A stretch of DNA of 64,000 nt from Marinobacter sp. ATCH36 (GTDB lineage Bacteria > Pseudomonadota > Gammaproteobacteria > Pseudomonadales > Oleiphilaceae), in NCBI RefSeq assembly GCF_023555055.1, contig NZ_JAMJPL010000002.1, forward strand, positions 608,371-672,370, in the 5' to 3' direction. Below the pieces are notes generated by a model. That model was given only the letters and a program-made list of their open reading frames with translations, made no database searches and was not told the origin of the DNA. A program made the position numbers and the translations under genes. Shown here one piece after another: positions 17,217 to 25,747 of this stretch (positions are counted from its first letter, which is position 1; each line of letters begins with the position of its first letter).

Positions 17217-18011
17217 TCATAGCAGAAAACGGATACCCACCACGATCAGTACCATGGCGAAGATTTTTTTAAGTAACGCCGCATCGAGGCGATGAGCCAG
17301 ATTGGCGCCCACCCGGGCGAACAATACGCTCGTCAGGACAATCCCCAGAAGTGCCGGCAGGTAGATGAACCCCACACTGAGATCCGGCAGATGAGGATTC
17401 CCCCAGCCAGTGCCGATGTTGGCCAATGCTCCGGCGACGGCAATGGGCAATCCACAGGCTGCCGATGTACCTACAGCCTGCTGCATCCGCAGGTTACACC
17501 AACTGAGGAAAGGAACCGTCAGTGTGCCTCCACCGATACCGAAAATGGCGGATGCCCAGCCGATTCCGGCGCCAGCGCCTGTCAGGGCAGCAGAACCAGG
17601 TACGCCGCGGCCGGGTTTGGGATTGACCTCCAGCAACATTTTCAGCGCCACCAGAATGACAAACACACCAATAATCAGTTCCAGCGCGTCACCACTGAGC
17701 ATGGATGCCGTCCAGGCACCGAGTATCGCCCCAACAACTATGCCGGCTGTCATGGGACGGAAAATTTCCCAGCGAACCGCTTGATGAAGATGGTGCGAAC
17801 GAATGGAGCTTATCGATGTGAAAACGATGGTTGCCAGCGATGTTCCCACAGCCAGATGCGCGGCAATTTCACTACTGACCCCCTGCAGACCAAAACTGAA
17901 AATCAGAACCGGCACAATAACCAGCCCACCACCGATACCAAACAGGCCAGCCATGGTGCCCGCAAGAGCACCCAGCAACAGATAGAGACCAATTACCGCA
18001 ATCAGGGTCAT
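17217..18011 (-). CDS. TauE/SafE family membrane protein (sulfite/organosulfonate exporter-like)
   Basis: This 264-residue membrane protein has about eight hydrophobic segments. It carries the paired TauE/SafE motifs GTMAGLFGIGGGLVIVPVL near the N-terminus and GWASAIFGIGGGTLTVPFL in the second half. The family moves sulfite, sulfoacetate and similar anions; the substrate here is not known. The ATG at 18011 starts just before the first membrane segment. A longer open frame upstream lies over the divergent TANGO2-like gene and is rejected. Confidence 0.82.
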   Translation of the reverse strand: MTLIAVIGLYLLLGALAGTMAGLFGIGGGLVIVPVLIFSFGLQGVSSEIAAHLAVGTSLATIVFTSISSIRSHHLHQAVRWEIFRPMTAGIVVGAILGAWTASMLSGDALELIIGVFVILVALKMLLEVNPKPGRGVPGSAALTGAGAGIGWASAIFGIGGGTLTVPFLSWCNLRMQQAVGTSAACGLPIAVAGALANIGTGWGNPHLPDLSVGFIYLPALLGIVLTSVLFARVGANLAHRLDAALLKKIFAMVLIVVGIRFLL

Positions 18012-18096
18012 ACTCAGCCACACGCAGGGAATAAAACAGGCTGGTATGATACACACCGATATGCCTTTATTCACTCGCGAAGGATGAACCTGCTTC

Positions 18097-18882
18097 ATGT
18101 GCCTGATCGTTTTCTCACTGCGGCAACACCCCGACTTCCCTCTGGTGGTGGCTGCAAACCGCGATGAATTCTTTCGTCGCCCTACTGCCGCCATGGACTG
18201 GTGGCACAGCGAAACCGCCGGGCGGGAAGTTCTTGCCGGTCGCGACCTGCTTTCCGGTGGCACCTGGCTTTCAGTCGACACCGACGGCCAGGTTTCCGCT
18301 GTTACCAATGTGCGAGAAGGCTCCCAGGCACCGGGCACGAACTCCCGCGGCGAGCTTCCTTTGATGGCCCTTGGCGAGGACGCCAGCACCCTGGAGCCGC
18401 AACTGAGGGAACAAAAGAACCGCTACTCGGGATTCAACCTCGTCAGTCTGAATACCCGACACGGCTGGTATTTCAGCAACCGGGATGCCCATCCAGGGCG
18501 CCACGTTCATCGGGGCACCTACGGCCTCAGCAATCATCTGCTGCAAACCCCCTGGCCCAAGCTTCTGAGACTGAGAAACTCGGTCGTCAACCTGCTTGGG
18601 AGTGCCGATTCCAATCATACCGGCGGCCTCCATCAGCATCTTATCGATTGCCTGCAGGACACCACGCCGCCACCGGACCATGAATTGCCCGATACCGGCG
18701 TGGGCCGCGAAACCGAACGCTTCCTCTCTTCACCGTTTATTATCGGCAGCGATTACGGCACACGCGCGACCACCATCGTAACCGTCAGTGCCCGGGGCGA
18801 AATCCGTGTGACCGAGCAAGTCTGGGGCCCTGAGGGCAAAAATGAAGGCGCAAGGGAGTTCTGCTGGCAGCGGCCGGCCTGA
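18097..18882 (+). CDS. NRDE/TANGO2-family protein
   Basis: This 261-residue protein starts MCLIVFSLRQHPDFPLVVAA followed by NRDE, the motif naming the family, at about residues 21-24. LSGGTWLSVDTDG and AVTNVRE follow as in TANGO2 homologues. Human TANGO2 has been linked to heme and lipid handling, but the bacterial role is not established. The conserved Cys2 supports the ATG at 18097, although AAGGA is about 12 bases upstream. It diverges from the TauE gene. Confidence 0.82.
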   Translation: MCLIVFSLRQHPDFPLVVAANRDEFFRRPTAAMDWWHSETAGREVLAGRDLLSGGTWLSVDTDGQVSAVTNVREGSQAPGTNSRGELPLMALGEDASTLEPQLREQKNRYSGFNLVSLNTRHGWYFSNRDAHPGRHVHRGTYGLSNHLLQTPWPKLLRLRNSVVNLLGSADSNHTGGLHQHLIDCLQDTTPPPDHELPDTGVGRETERFLSSPFIIGSDYGTRATTIVTVSARGEIRVTEQVWGPEGKNEGAREFCWQRPA

Positions 18883-18887
18883 AGCTT

Positions 18888-18896
18888 TGGTATAAT
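18888..18896 (+). promoter_or_regulatory. Extended -10 promoter of xseB-ispA
   Basis: TGGTATAAT is an extended -10 (TGnTATAAT) 35 bases before the xseB ATG, just after the NRDE gene stop. No good -35 is seen, which fits an extended -10 promoter. Confidence 0.55.
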
Positions 18897-18930
18897 TCGC
18901 GAAATTCCGCGAAGCAACCGGAGGCCCTGT

Positions 18931-19185
18931 ATGGCCGGTGAGAAAAGCACGGCGTCGATTGCCGACTTTGAAAAATCCCTGGATGAGCTGGAAAAACTGG
19001 TGCGTGATCTGGAGCAGGGTGAATTGTCCCTGGAGCAGTCACTGACGGCATTCGAGCGCGGCGTAAAGCTCACACGTGAGTGCCAGCAGGCGCTCAAGAC
19101 AGCGGAGCAGCGAGTGGAACAGCTGGTGGAAAACAGCGATGGCACGCTGGAAACGAGACCTTTCACCCCGGACGAACCCGCCTGA
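18931..19185 (+). CDS. xseB: Exodeoxyribonuclease VII small subunit
   Basis: This 84-residue protein has the XseB helical hairpin: [20 protein letters not shown], then [20 protein letters not shown]. It assembles in several copies with XseA to form a single-strand exonuclease. xseA is not in this window. The stop overlaps the ispA start as TGATG, the common xseB-ispA-dxs order, so the two are translationally coupled. Confidence 0.95.
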   Translation: MAGEKSTASIADFEKSLDELEKLVRDLEQGELSLEQSLTAFERGVKLTRECQQALKTAEQRVEQLVENSDGTLETRPFTPDEPA

Positions 19186-20084
19186 TGCCAACACCCAACA
19201 CCCGCCTGGTGACGTTTCTGGAACAGTGCCGAAACCGGGTCGACGCAGAGCTGGAGCGCCGGCTTTCCACTTCAGACGATGGTTCTGTCCGCCTCCAACA
19301 GGCCATGCAATACAGCGTGCTGGGAGGCGGCAAACGTATTCGGCCTGCCCTGTGCCTGGCGGCTGCGTCAGCCGTGGGACAGCCACAGGACAAGGCGACA
19401 GTTCCGGCCTGTGCTCTGGAACTGGTCCATGCCTACTCGTTGATTCACGATGACCTGCCCGCCATGGATGACGACGAACTGCGCCGGGGCCGGGCCACCA
19501 CCCATATTGCCTTTGACGAAGCGACCGCCATTCTTGCGGGTGATGCCCTGCAGACAATGGCGTTCGGCTGGCTGGCAGAAGCACCGGGGCTGGATAACCA
19601 GGTTCGCCTGGCGATGATACGCGAGCTGGCTTTTGCCAGCGGGCACCAGGGCATGGTGGGCGGCCAGGCCATTGACCTGGAATCGGTCGGCAAGAGCCTG
19701 ACCGTCGACCAGTTGGAGCGGATGCACCGCCACAAAACCGGAGCCCTGATTGCCGCCAGTGTGCGGATGGGCGCGTTGACCGCTCCCGATGTCAGTAGCG
19801 AACAGCTGGCAGCTCTTACCATTTATTCACAAACCCTGGGGCTTGCCTTCCAGGTGCAGGATGATCTGCTGGATATTGAAGGTGACACGACGGTCATCGG
19901 CAAGCCCCAGGGTTCGGACCTGGCGCGTTCCAAACCCACCTACCCGTCTTTGCTTGGCTCCGCTGGCGCCCGGGACTACCTGTCACAATTGCTGGACTCC
20001 GCACTGTCAAGCCTGGACGGGTTTGGCGAAGAAGGCGACATACTCAGGGACATGGCGGGTTACGTGGTGGCGCGCACCCATTGA
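19185..20084 (+). CDS. ispA: Farnesyl diphosphate synthase (polyprenyl synthetase family)
   Basis: This 299-residue enzyme condenses IPP with DMAPP and GPP. The first aspartate-rich motif is in SLIHDDLPAMDDDELRRG and the second in QVQDDLLDIEGD. The GGGKRIRP substrate-binding motif is near residue 46. The ATG at 19185 overlaps the xseB stop by one base; the longer upstream open frame lies inside xseB. It supplies the farnesyl precursor for quinones and undecaprenyl phosphate, and dxs downstream feeds the same pathway. Confidence 0.94.
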   Translation: MPTPNTRLVTFLEQCRNRVDAELERRLSTSDDGSVRLQQAMQYSVLGGGKRIRPALCLAAASAVGQPQDKATVPACALELVHAYSLIHDDLPAMDDDELRRGRATTHIAFDEATAILAGDALQTMAFGWLAEAPGLDNQVRLAMIRELAFASGHQGMVGGQAIDLESVGKSLTVDQLERMHRHKTGALIAASVRMGALTAPDVSSEQLAALTIYSQTLGLAFQVQDDLLDIEGDTTVIGKPQGSDLARSKPTYPSLLGSAGARDYLSQLLDSALSSLDGFGEEGDILRDMAGYVVARTH

Positions 20085-20180
20085 ACCATCCCGGCACTGA
20101 CATGCACACTGGCAATGAAGATGAAGGACTGGTGAAGCCAGATCGGCCCAATCAGTATGAAACCGGGTGCCTTCATCCCC

Positions 20181-20186
20181 TATAAT
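20181..20186 (+). promoter_or_regulatory. Possible -10 (TATAAT) upstream of dxs
   Basis: TATAAT lies 41 bases before the dxs ATG in the 142-base ispA-dxs gap. The -35 region is poor and there is no TGn extension, so dxs may also be read from the xseB promoter. Confidence 0.35.
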
Positions 20187-20226
20187 ACTAGTGACACTTT
20201 GAATCACCCGGAAAAGACCCGAGCAG

Positions 20227-22161
20227 ATGCAGGACACATATATTTTCAAGGAAATCCCGTCAAAACGGCCCAATACGCCGCTTCTGGACAGGATTGATGA
20301 ACCCGCGCAGCTGCGTGAGCTGGCAGACGACCAGCTGACCCAGGTGGCACGGGAACTGCGAGCGTTCCTGCTGTGGTCCGTTGGGCAGACCGGAGGGCAC
20401 TTTGGTGCTGGCCTGGGCGTTCTGGAGCTGACCGTCGCGCTGCATTATGTGTTCAACACCCCGGAAGACCGTCTGGTATGGGATGTCGGACATCAGGCCT
20501 ACCCTCACAAAATACTCACTGGCCGGCGCGAACGGATGCACAGCATTCGCCGCAAGGACGGCCTGGCGGGTTTCCCTAAGCGCGCCGAAAGCGAATATGA
20601 CACCTTCGGTGTGGGCCACTCCAGCACCTCGATCAGTGCCGCCCTGGGTATGGCTATCGCCTCCCGCATGCAGGGCACAGGCCGCAAGAGCATTGCCGTA
20701 ATCGGCGACGGTGCCATGACTGCGGGCATGGCTTTTGAGGCGCTGAATCACGCTGGCCATCTACATGCCGATATGCTGGTTATCCTCAACGATAACGACA
20801 TGTCCATATCCCACAATGTCGGCGGGCTGTCGAATTATTTTGCCAAGCTGCTGGCTAGCCGCACCTACAACCAGGTTCGCGACAGCAGCAAGCGAGTGCT
20901 TCAGGGAGCGCCTCACCTGATGGCTTTGGCGCGCAAGACCGAGGAACACTTCAAGGGCATGATCTCTCCCGGTACCCTGTTTGAAGAGCTGGGCTTCAAC
21001 TACATCGGCCCCATCGACGGTCATGACCTGCCGCTGCTGGTGGAAACCCTGGAGAACATCCGTGAGCTGGACGGGCCACAATTCCTCCATGTCGTCACTA
21101 CCAAAGGCAAGGGTTTCGCCCCTGCAGAAGCAGACCCGGTTGGTTACCACGCCATTAACAAGATCGAGCCGGTACCACCCAGCAAACCAGAGCCGGTTGC
21201 ACCCAAGCCATCGAAGCCCAAGTACGCCAACGTCTTTGGGCAATGGCTGTGTGACGCCGCAGAAGCAGACGAGCGAATCGTAGGCATTACTCCCGCCATG
21301 TGTGAGGGCTCCGACCTGCTGGCGTTTTCCCAGCGATTCCCGGATCGGTATTTTGATGTAGCTATTGCCGAACAGCATTCGGTGACGCTCGCGGCGGGGC
21401 TTGCCTGCGACGGGGCCAAACCGGTGGTGGCCATCTATTCCACGTTCCTGCAACGTGGCTACGACCAGCTGATTCACGATGTAGCGATACAGAATCTCGA
21501 TGTGCTGTTTGCCATCGATCGCGCTGGCCTGGTGGGCGAAGACGGTCCCACGCACGCCGGTGCTTTCGATATCACTTACCTGCGCTGCGTCCCCAACATG
21601 ATCGTAATGACACCATCCGATGAAAACGAAACCCGTCAGTTGCTGCATACCGGCATGCTGTACGAAGGTCCCGCAGCCGTCCGCTACCCCCGAGGAACCG
21701 GCCCCGGCGCAGAGATTGTCAAAGAGCTCACCACTTTGCCCATCGGCAAGGGGCGCCTGGTAAAACAAGGCTCAGACATCGCCATCCTGAACTTCGGCAC
21801 ACTGCTAACTCCGGCGTTGGAGGCAGCTGAGGCACTGGGCGCAACGGTGGCCGACATGCGTTTTGTCAAGCCACTGGATGAAGAACTGATTCTGTCACTG
21901 GCAGAGCAGCACGAACTTCTGGTGACGATCGAGGAAAACGCAATTGCCGGGGGGGCAGGCAGTGCAGTAACGGAATTTCTCAACAGTCGCGATGTCAGCC
22001 AGCCTGTGCTGCAGATAGGACTTCCCGATACGTTTATCGATCATGGCAAGCACGGTGAACTGCTGTCTTCCTGCGGCCTGGACGCAGAAGGCATCAAACG
22101 CGCTATTGAAACCCGCCATGAACGAATGGAGTACAGCCAGTCACTCAAGGCCGTAAAGTAA
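20227..22161 (+). CDS. dxs: 1-deoxy-D-xylulose-5-phosphate synthase
   Basis: This 644-residue thiamine-diphosphate enzyme makes DXP from pyruvate and glyceraldehyde 3-phosphate, the first step of the MEP isoprenoid pathway. The ThDP motif runs from [18 protein letters not shown] to [16 protein letters not shown] carries an active-site His and [15 protein letters not shown] the catalytic Glu. The transketolase C-terminal domain is complete. Length and domains fit the family (E. coli 620). It ends 18 bases from the convergent ribA stop. Confidence 0.96.
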   Translation: MQDTYIFKEIPSKRPNTPLLDRIDEPAQLRELADDQLTQVARELRAFLLWSVGQTGGHFGAGLGVLELTVALHYVFNTPEDRLVWDVGHQAYPHKILTGRRERMHSIRRKDGLAGFPKRAESEYDTFGVGHSSTSISAALGMAIASRMQGTGRKSIAVIGDGAMTAGMAFEALNHAGHLHADMLVILNDNDMSISHNVGGLSNYFAKLLASRTYNQVRDSSKRVLQGAPHLMALARKTEEHFKGMISPGTLFEELGFNYIGPIDGHDLPLLVETLENIRELDGPQFLHVVTTKGKGFAPAEADPVGYHAINKIEPVPPSKPEPVAPKPSKPKYANVFGQWLCDAAEADERIVGITPAMCEGSDLLAFSQRFPDRYFDVAIAEQHSVTLAAGLACDGAKPVVAIYSTFLQRGYDQLIHDVAIQNLDVLFAIDRAGLVGEDGPTHAGAFDITYLRCVPNMIVMTPSDENETRQLLHTGMLYEGPAAVRYPRGTGPGAEIVKELTTLPIGKGRLVKQGSDIAILNFGTLLTPALEAAEALGATVADMRFVKPLDEELILSLAEQHELLVTIEENAIAGGAGSAVTEFLNSRDVSQPVLQIGLPDTFIDHGKHGELLSSCGLDAEGIKRAIETRHERMEYSQSLKAVK

Positions 22162-22179
22162 GCGGACAACAGCGCAGCA

Positions 22180-22794
22180 TCAGAGGGCGGGATCGTCGTC
22201 CTGATGGGTCTCGAACCAGTGGCCGAGTTTGCTTTGCTTGGTGTTCAGGTAATGCTCATTGTGAGGATTTCGCCCCACGTGCAGCGGCACACGTTCCGCA
22301 ATTTCAATACCCAGCTCAGTCAGCGCATCCACCTTACGGGGATTATTGGTCATCAGCCTCAGGCTACTGATGCCCAGGTGCTCCAGCATATCCCGACACA
22401 TGGTGTAATCCCGCAAATCAGCGGCAAACCCGAGCTGCTCGTTGGCTTCAACCGTGTCGGCCCCCTGATCCTGCAGATTGTACGCGCGAATCTTGTTCAG
22501 CAGGCCAATACCGCGACCTTCCTGGCGTAGGTACATAAGAATGCCACGGCCTTCGCGGGCAATGCTGCGCAGCGCTTCCTCAAGCTGATAACCGCAATCA
22601 CACCGCATGCTGTATAGAGCATCACCGGTCAGGCATTCGGAATGCGTCCGCGCCAACATTGGCGCGGAGCTTTCAAGATCACCCAGCGTGAGTGCCACGT
22701 GTTCCTTTCCGGTTTCCGGTTCCTCGAAACCGTGCATGTCGAAAACGCCGAAAGGGGTGGGCAACCGGCATGTCTGGATGTAACGAACGGCCAC
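22180..22794 (-). CDS. ribA: GTP cyclohydrolase II
   Basis: The enzyme opens GTP to start riboflavin synthesis. Zinc ligands are in [17 protein letters not shown], the catalytic loop is [20 protein letters not shown], and TNNPRK follows. A GTG at 22794 is chosen because it aligns with the usual N-terminus ([14 protein letters not shown]) and has GAGGA 5-7 bases upstream, giving 204 residues. The frame stays open to an ATG at 22875 and a GTG at 22869 with GGAGGA before it, so a 25-residue longer form is possible. Confidence 0.9.
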   Translation of the reverse strand: MAVRYIQTCRLPTPFGVFDMHGFEEPETGKEHVALTLGDLESSAPMLARTHSECLTGDALYSMRCDCGYQLEEALRSIAREGRGILMYLRQEGRGIGLLNKIRAYNLQDQGADTVEANEQLGFAADLRDYTMCRDMLEHLGISSLRLMTNNPRKVDALTELGIEIAERVPLHVGRNPHNEHYLNTKQSKLGHWFETHQDDDPAL

Positions 22795-22904
22795 AGTGGT
22801 TCCTCGTGGTTCAGTCAATCGGGCCGCGCATTCTAGCACGTGGCCACCGTCCTGGCGTAGTCTCTGCACGCTCATTCCTCCGGTAAGGCTGATGTATAAA
22901 GCTC

Positions 22905-23393
22905 TTACGAAGCGGAGTCAGAAGCAGACCAATGGCCACTGCGGCCGCCCTTTTTCTCCAGCAGGCGAACATTGTCCACCACCATGCCGCGATCAACCGC
23001 TTTGCACATGTCATAGAGAGTCAGCGCGGCCACGCTGGCAGCCGTCAATGCTTCCATTTCGACCCCGGTCTGCCCCGAAAGTTTGCACAGCGTGGCGATA
23101 TGCACCGAAGCACCATCGTCACCCGGTGTCAGCTCCACTTTTACCGATGTGAGATTCAGTGCGTGGCACAGCGGGATCAGGTCGTGGGTTTTCTTGGCCG
23201 CCATAATCCCAGCCACCCGTGCGACTGCCAACACGTCACCCTTGGGATGCTGCCCTTCCACTATCATTGCAAGGGTTTCAGGCGCCATCCTGATCAGTGC
23301 TTCCGCTCTGGCCTCTCGTTCCGTGACCGCCTTGGACGTCACGTCCACCATCCGTGCGGCGCCTTTTTCATCAAGATGCGTCAGTTTGCTCAC
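22905..23393 (-). CDS. moaC: Cyclic pyranopterin monophosphate synthase MoaC
   Basis: MoaC completes the first step of molybdenum cofactor synthesis, making cyclic pyranopterin from the MoaA product. Conserved parts are [47 protein letters not shown] and [20 protein letters not shown]. The GTG at 23393 is chosen: GGAG lies about 6 bases upstream and the product (162 residues) starts where the family does. The ATG at 23471, one base after the upstream stop, would add 26 residues. No other moa gene is nearby. Confidence 0.9.
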   Translation of the reverse strand: MSKLTHLDEKGAARMVDVTSKAVTEREARAEALIRMAPETLAMIVEGQHPKGDVLAVARVAGIMAAKKTHDLIPLCHALNLTSVKVELTPGDDGASVHIATLCKLSGQTGVEMEALTAASVAALTLYDMCKAVDRGMVVDNVRLLEKKGGRSGHWSASDSAS

Positions 23394-23472
23394 AAACTTC
23401 TCCAGGGGATATCGAGTGAGTGGAGTTGTCTCCATCATACCAGAGGGCACACGCTCTGCAGCCTGATCCATA

Positions 23473-24432
23473 TCAGCTGCCTGGCCACCAGAAACCGATG
23501 CCGGCAATTCCCTGGGCACCGGCATTGCGAGCTTCAGCAAGGTCCGGCAACGACAGGCCTCCGAGAGCGTAAACAGGAACCATGGCGTCTGCCACCAGTT
23601 CCTGGAATCGGTTCCAACCCAGCCCGGGCGAACCAGGATGGGAGGCGGTAGGTTTCACCGCACCAAGGGTAATGAAATCTGCCTGCAACCGTAAGGCGTG
23701 GGCAACTTCGTGCTCATTGTGACAGGAAACCGCCAGCAGATGATCCTCGGGGACAGGCCGGGCAAGATGCTGCCTGGCTTCACGCCACGGAAGGTGCACT
23801 CCGCAAGCCTGGGGGAAGCGTTCAAGCAGGGATGGCTCACCGTGCAGCATCAGCTTCACACCATTGGCGCTGCAGGCGTCCAGTGAGCGGGCAGCAAGCT
23901 CTGTGTAGGCATTGCCACTCAAATCCGGTGCCCGGAGCAGGCACAGGCCGGGTTTCGCCGCCAGGAGTCCCTGCTCCAGCTGCCGGAGATAAGCCCCTGG
24001 CCCGGAAGCACCACCGGTAATGGCGTATTGGCGGGGAAGGCGCAGGGCCCGGATGATGGGCCGGTTAGCAGCGGGAAAGTCGGCATCGACCAGCTCACTG
24101 ACATCAAGCCAGTGCACCTCCTGCCCTTCGCGGCCTTCAGGGTCACCTTCGGCCGATGAGGTTTCCCAGACATCCAGAAACACCCGCTTGTCACCGTAGT
24201 CATGACGAACCTCGATAACAGGCTCGAGGGAGCCCGGGGCAATCCGCAACCCGGTTTCTTCGCGGATCTCCCTGACCAGGGCCTGTTGAACGGTTTCACC
24301 GGCCTCAACCTTGCCACCGGGAAACTCAAGCAGTCCACCCTGGTGAACGTGGTCCGGACGACGGGCAATCAGTACTTTGCCCTTGCGGAGGATAACGCCC
24401 ACCGCCACGTGTATTTCCCGAACAGCGGTCAT
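23473..24432 (-). CDS. Nudix (MutT-type) hydrolase fused to a ThiE/TenI-like domain
   Basis: In this 319-residue two-domain protein, residues 1-135 are a MutT Nudix hydrolase. The Nudix box starts [20 protein letters not shown] and ends ETG, and would remove oxidised nucleotides such as 8-oxo-dGTP. Residues 140-319 resemble a thiamine-phosphate synthase/TenI barrel ([51 protein letters not shown]). This fusion is known in pseudomonads; the role of the second domain is unclear. It is 2 bases from the argJ stop, in an operon with argJ. Confidence 0.88.
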   Translation of the reverse strand: MTAVREIHVAVGVILRKGKVLIARRPDHVHQGGLLEFPGGKVEAGETVQQALVREIREETGLRIAPGSLEPVIEVRHDYGDKRVFLDVWETSSAEGDPEGREGQEVHWLDVSELVDADFPAANRPIIRALRLPRQYAITGGASGPGAYLRQLEQGLLAAKPGLCLLRAPDLSGNAYTELAARSLDACSANGVKLMLHGEPSLLERFPQACGVHLPWREARQHLARPVPEDHLLAVSCHNEHEVAHALRLQADFITLGAVKPTASHPGSPGLGWNRFQELVADAMVPVYALGGLSLPDLAEARNAGAQGIAGIGFWWPGS

Positions 24433-24434
24433 AA

Positions 24435-25652
24435 TCAGGTACGATACTCGGCATTGATGGTGACGTAGTCATGGGAGAAATCGCAGGTCCACACCCGCTC
24501 CATGACATCCCCACGCCTGAGGTCTATGTGAATGGTTATTTCCTCGCCATCCATCACGGCCTGTCCCCGGGATTCACTGTAATCCAGGGCTCGGCCGCCA
24601 TTGCGCACCAGGCAGACATCCCCCAGCCAGATTTCCAGGGCATTCAGATCGAGCCCGTCCACGCCGGCACGGCCTACCGCCGCCAGGATCCGGCCCCAGT
24701 TGGGGTCGGAAGCAAACAGGGCTGTCTTGACCAGGGGCGAGTGGGCAACGGTGTAGGCAACGTCCAGGGCCTCCTGAATCGAACGCGCCCGGCTGACCTC
24801 GATGGTCACAAACTTGGTGGCGCCTTCTCCATCGCGAACAATCGCATGGGCCAGCTCCAGGAACACTTCCTGTAACGCTGCCCTGAGCTCAGGAAGGCAG
24901 GGGCTGTCGGTAGTGATCTCCGGCCCATCGTATTGTCCGCTGGCAATCAGCATGCAGGCATCGTTGGTGGAGGTATCGCCGTCGATGGTGATCCGGTTGA
25001 AGGACTTTTCCCCGAGCTCCGAAGCCAGTGACGACAACAATTCCGGGGCAATCTTCGCATCGGTGGCGATGAAACCCAGCATGGTTGCCATGTTGGGACG
25101 GATCATGCCGGCACCCTTGCTGATACCGGAAATCGAGACCGTGTGCCCATCCAGCTGGACCTGACGTGTCGCCCCTTTCGGCCGGGTATCCGTGGTCATG
25201 ATACCGGAAGCCGCTTCTGCCCAGTGGGCCTCGGAAACATTCTTCAGCGTTTGCGGCAGACCGGCGACAATCTTGTCCACTGGCAGTGGCTCACCAATAA
25301 CGCCGGTGGAGAACGGCAGTATGGCCTCAGCAGCCACACCGGCATGATCCGCCAGCGCCTGGCAACAGGCCTGCGCATCTTTCATACCCTGCTCGCCGGT
25401 GCCCGCGTTGGCATTGCCGGTGTTAATCAACAGGTAGCGTGGTGCGCTGCTGGCAAGATGGGCGCGGGTGATGTGAACCGGAGCCGCGCAGAACTGGTTT
25501 CGGGTAAAGATACCCGCCACACGGCTGCCTTCGGCCAACTCAATGACCACCAGATCTTTTTTCCCGGATTTTTTGATGCCCGCACTACCGATGCCCAGCT
25601 TGACGCCGGCAACCGGGAAAAATGTCGGCAAGGTTCCTGGACCAACTGCCAT
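24435..25652 (-). CDS. argJ: Bifunctional ornithine acetyltransferase / N-acetylglutamate synthase
   Basis: This 405-residue enzyme transfers acetyl from N-acetylornithine to glutamate in the arginine cycle. The precursor cleaves itself before the threonine of PNMATMLGFIATDA near residue 190. The oxyanion-type STGVIGEPLP and the C-terminal half are intact. The ATG at 25652 has AGGAG 7 bases upstream; a longer reading with an extra 10 residues is less likely. It follows secA on the same strand after a terminator, as in other gammaproteobacteria. Confidence 0.95.
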   Translation of the reverse strand: MAVGPGTLPTFFPVAGVKLGIGSAGIKKSGKKDLVVIELAEGSRVAGIFTRNQFCAAPVHITRAHLASSAPRYLLINTGNANAGTGEQGMKDAQACCQALADHAGVAAEAILPFSTGVIGEPLPVDKIVAGLPQTLKNVSEAHWAEAASGIMTTDTRPKGATRQVQLDGHTVSISGISKGAGMIRPNMATMLGFIATDAKIAPELLSSLASELGEKSFNRITIDGDTSTNDACMLIASGQYDGPEITTDSPCLPELRAALQEVFLELAHAIVRDGEGATKFVTIEVSRARSIQEALDVAYTVAHSPLVKTALFASDPNWGRILAAVGRAGVDGLDLNALEIWLGDVCLVRNGGRALDYSESRGQAVMDGEEITIHIDLRRGDVMERVWTCDFSHDYVTINAEYRT

Positions 25653-25685
25653 CTTTGTTCTCCTTTCATCAACAGCTACCAAACG

Positions 25686-25719
25686 AAAAACCCGCAGCCT
25701 GACTGGATCAGGGTGCGGG
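25686..25719 (-). terminator. Intrinsic terminator downstream of secA
   Basis: On the - strand a 12-bp stem with one mismatch (CCCGCACCCTGA pairing with TCAGGCTGCGGG) and a TCCAG loop is followed by TTTTT. It lies 29 bases after the secA stop and before argJ. Confidence 0.8.
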
Positions 25720-25747
25720 TCGTTATTCTACTGGCCAGTACCGTAAA

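Noticed and set aside
18012..18389. Upstream extension of the TauE/SafE gene to 18389
   Set aside because: The extra 126 codons lie antisense to the NRDE/TANGO2 gene, are not membrane-like and have no family similarity. The ATG at 18011 sits right before the first membrane segment.
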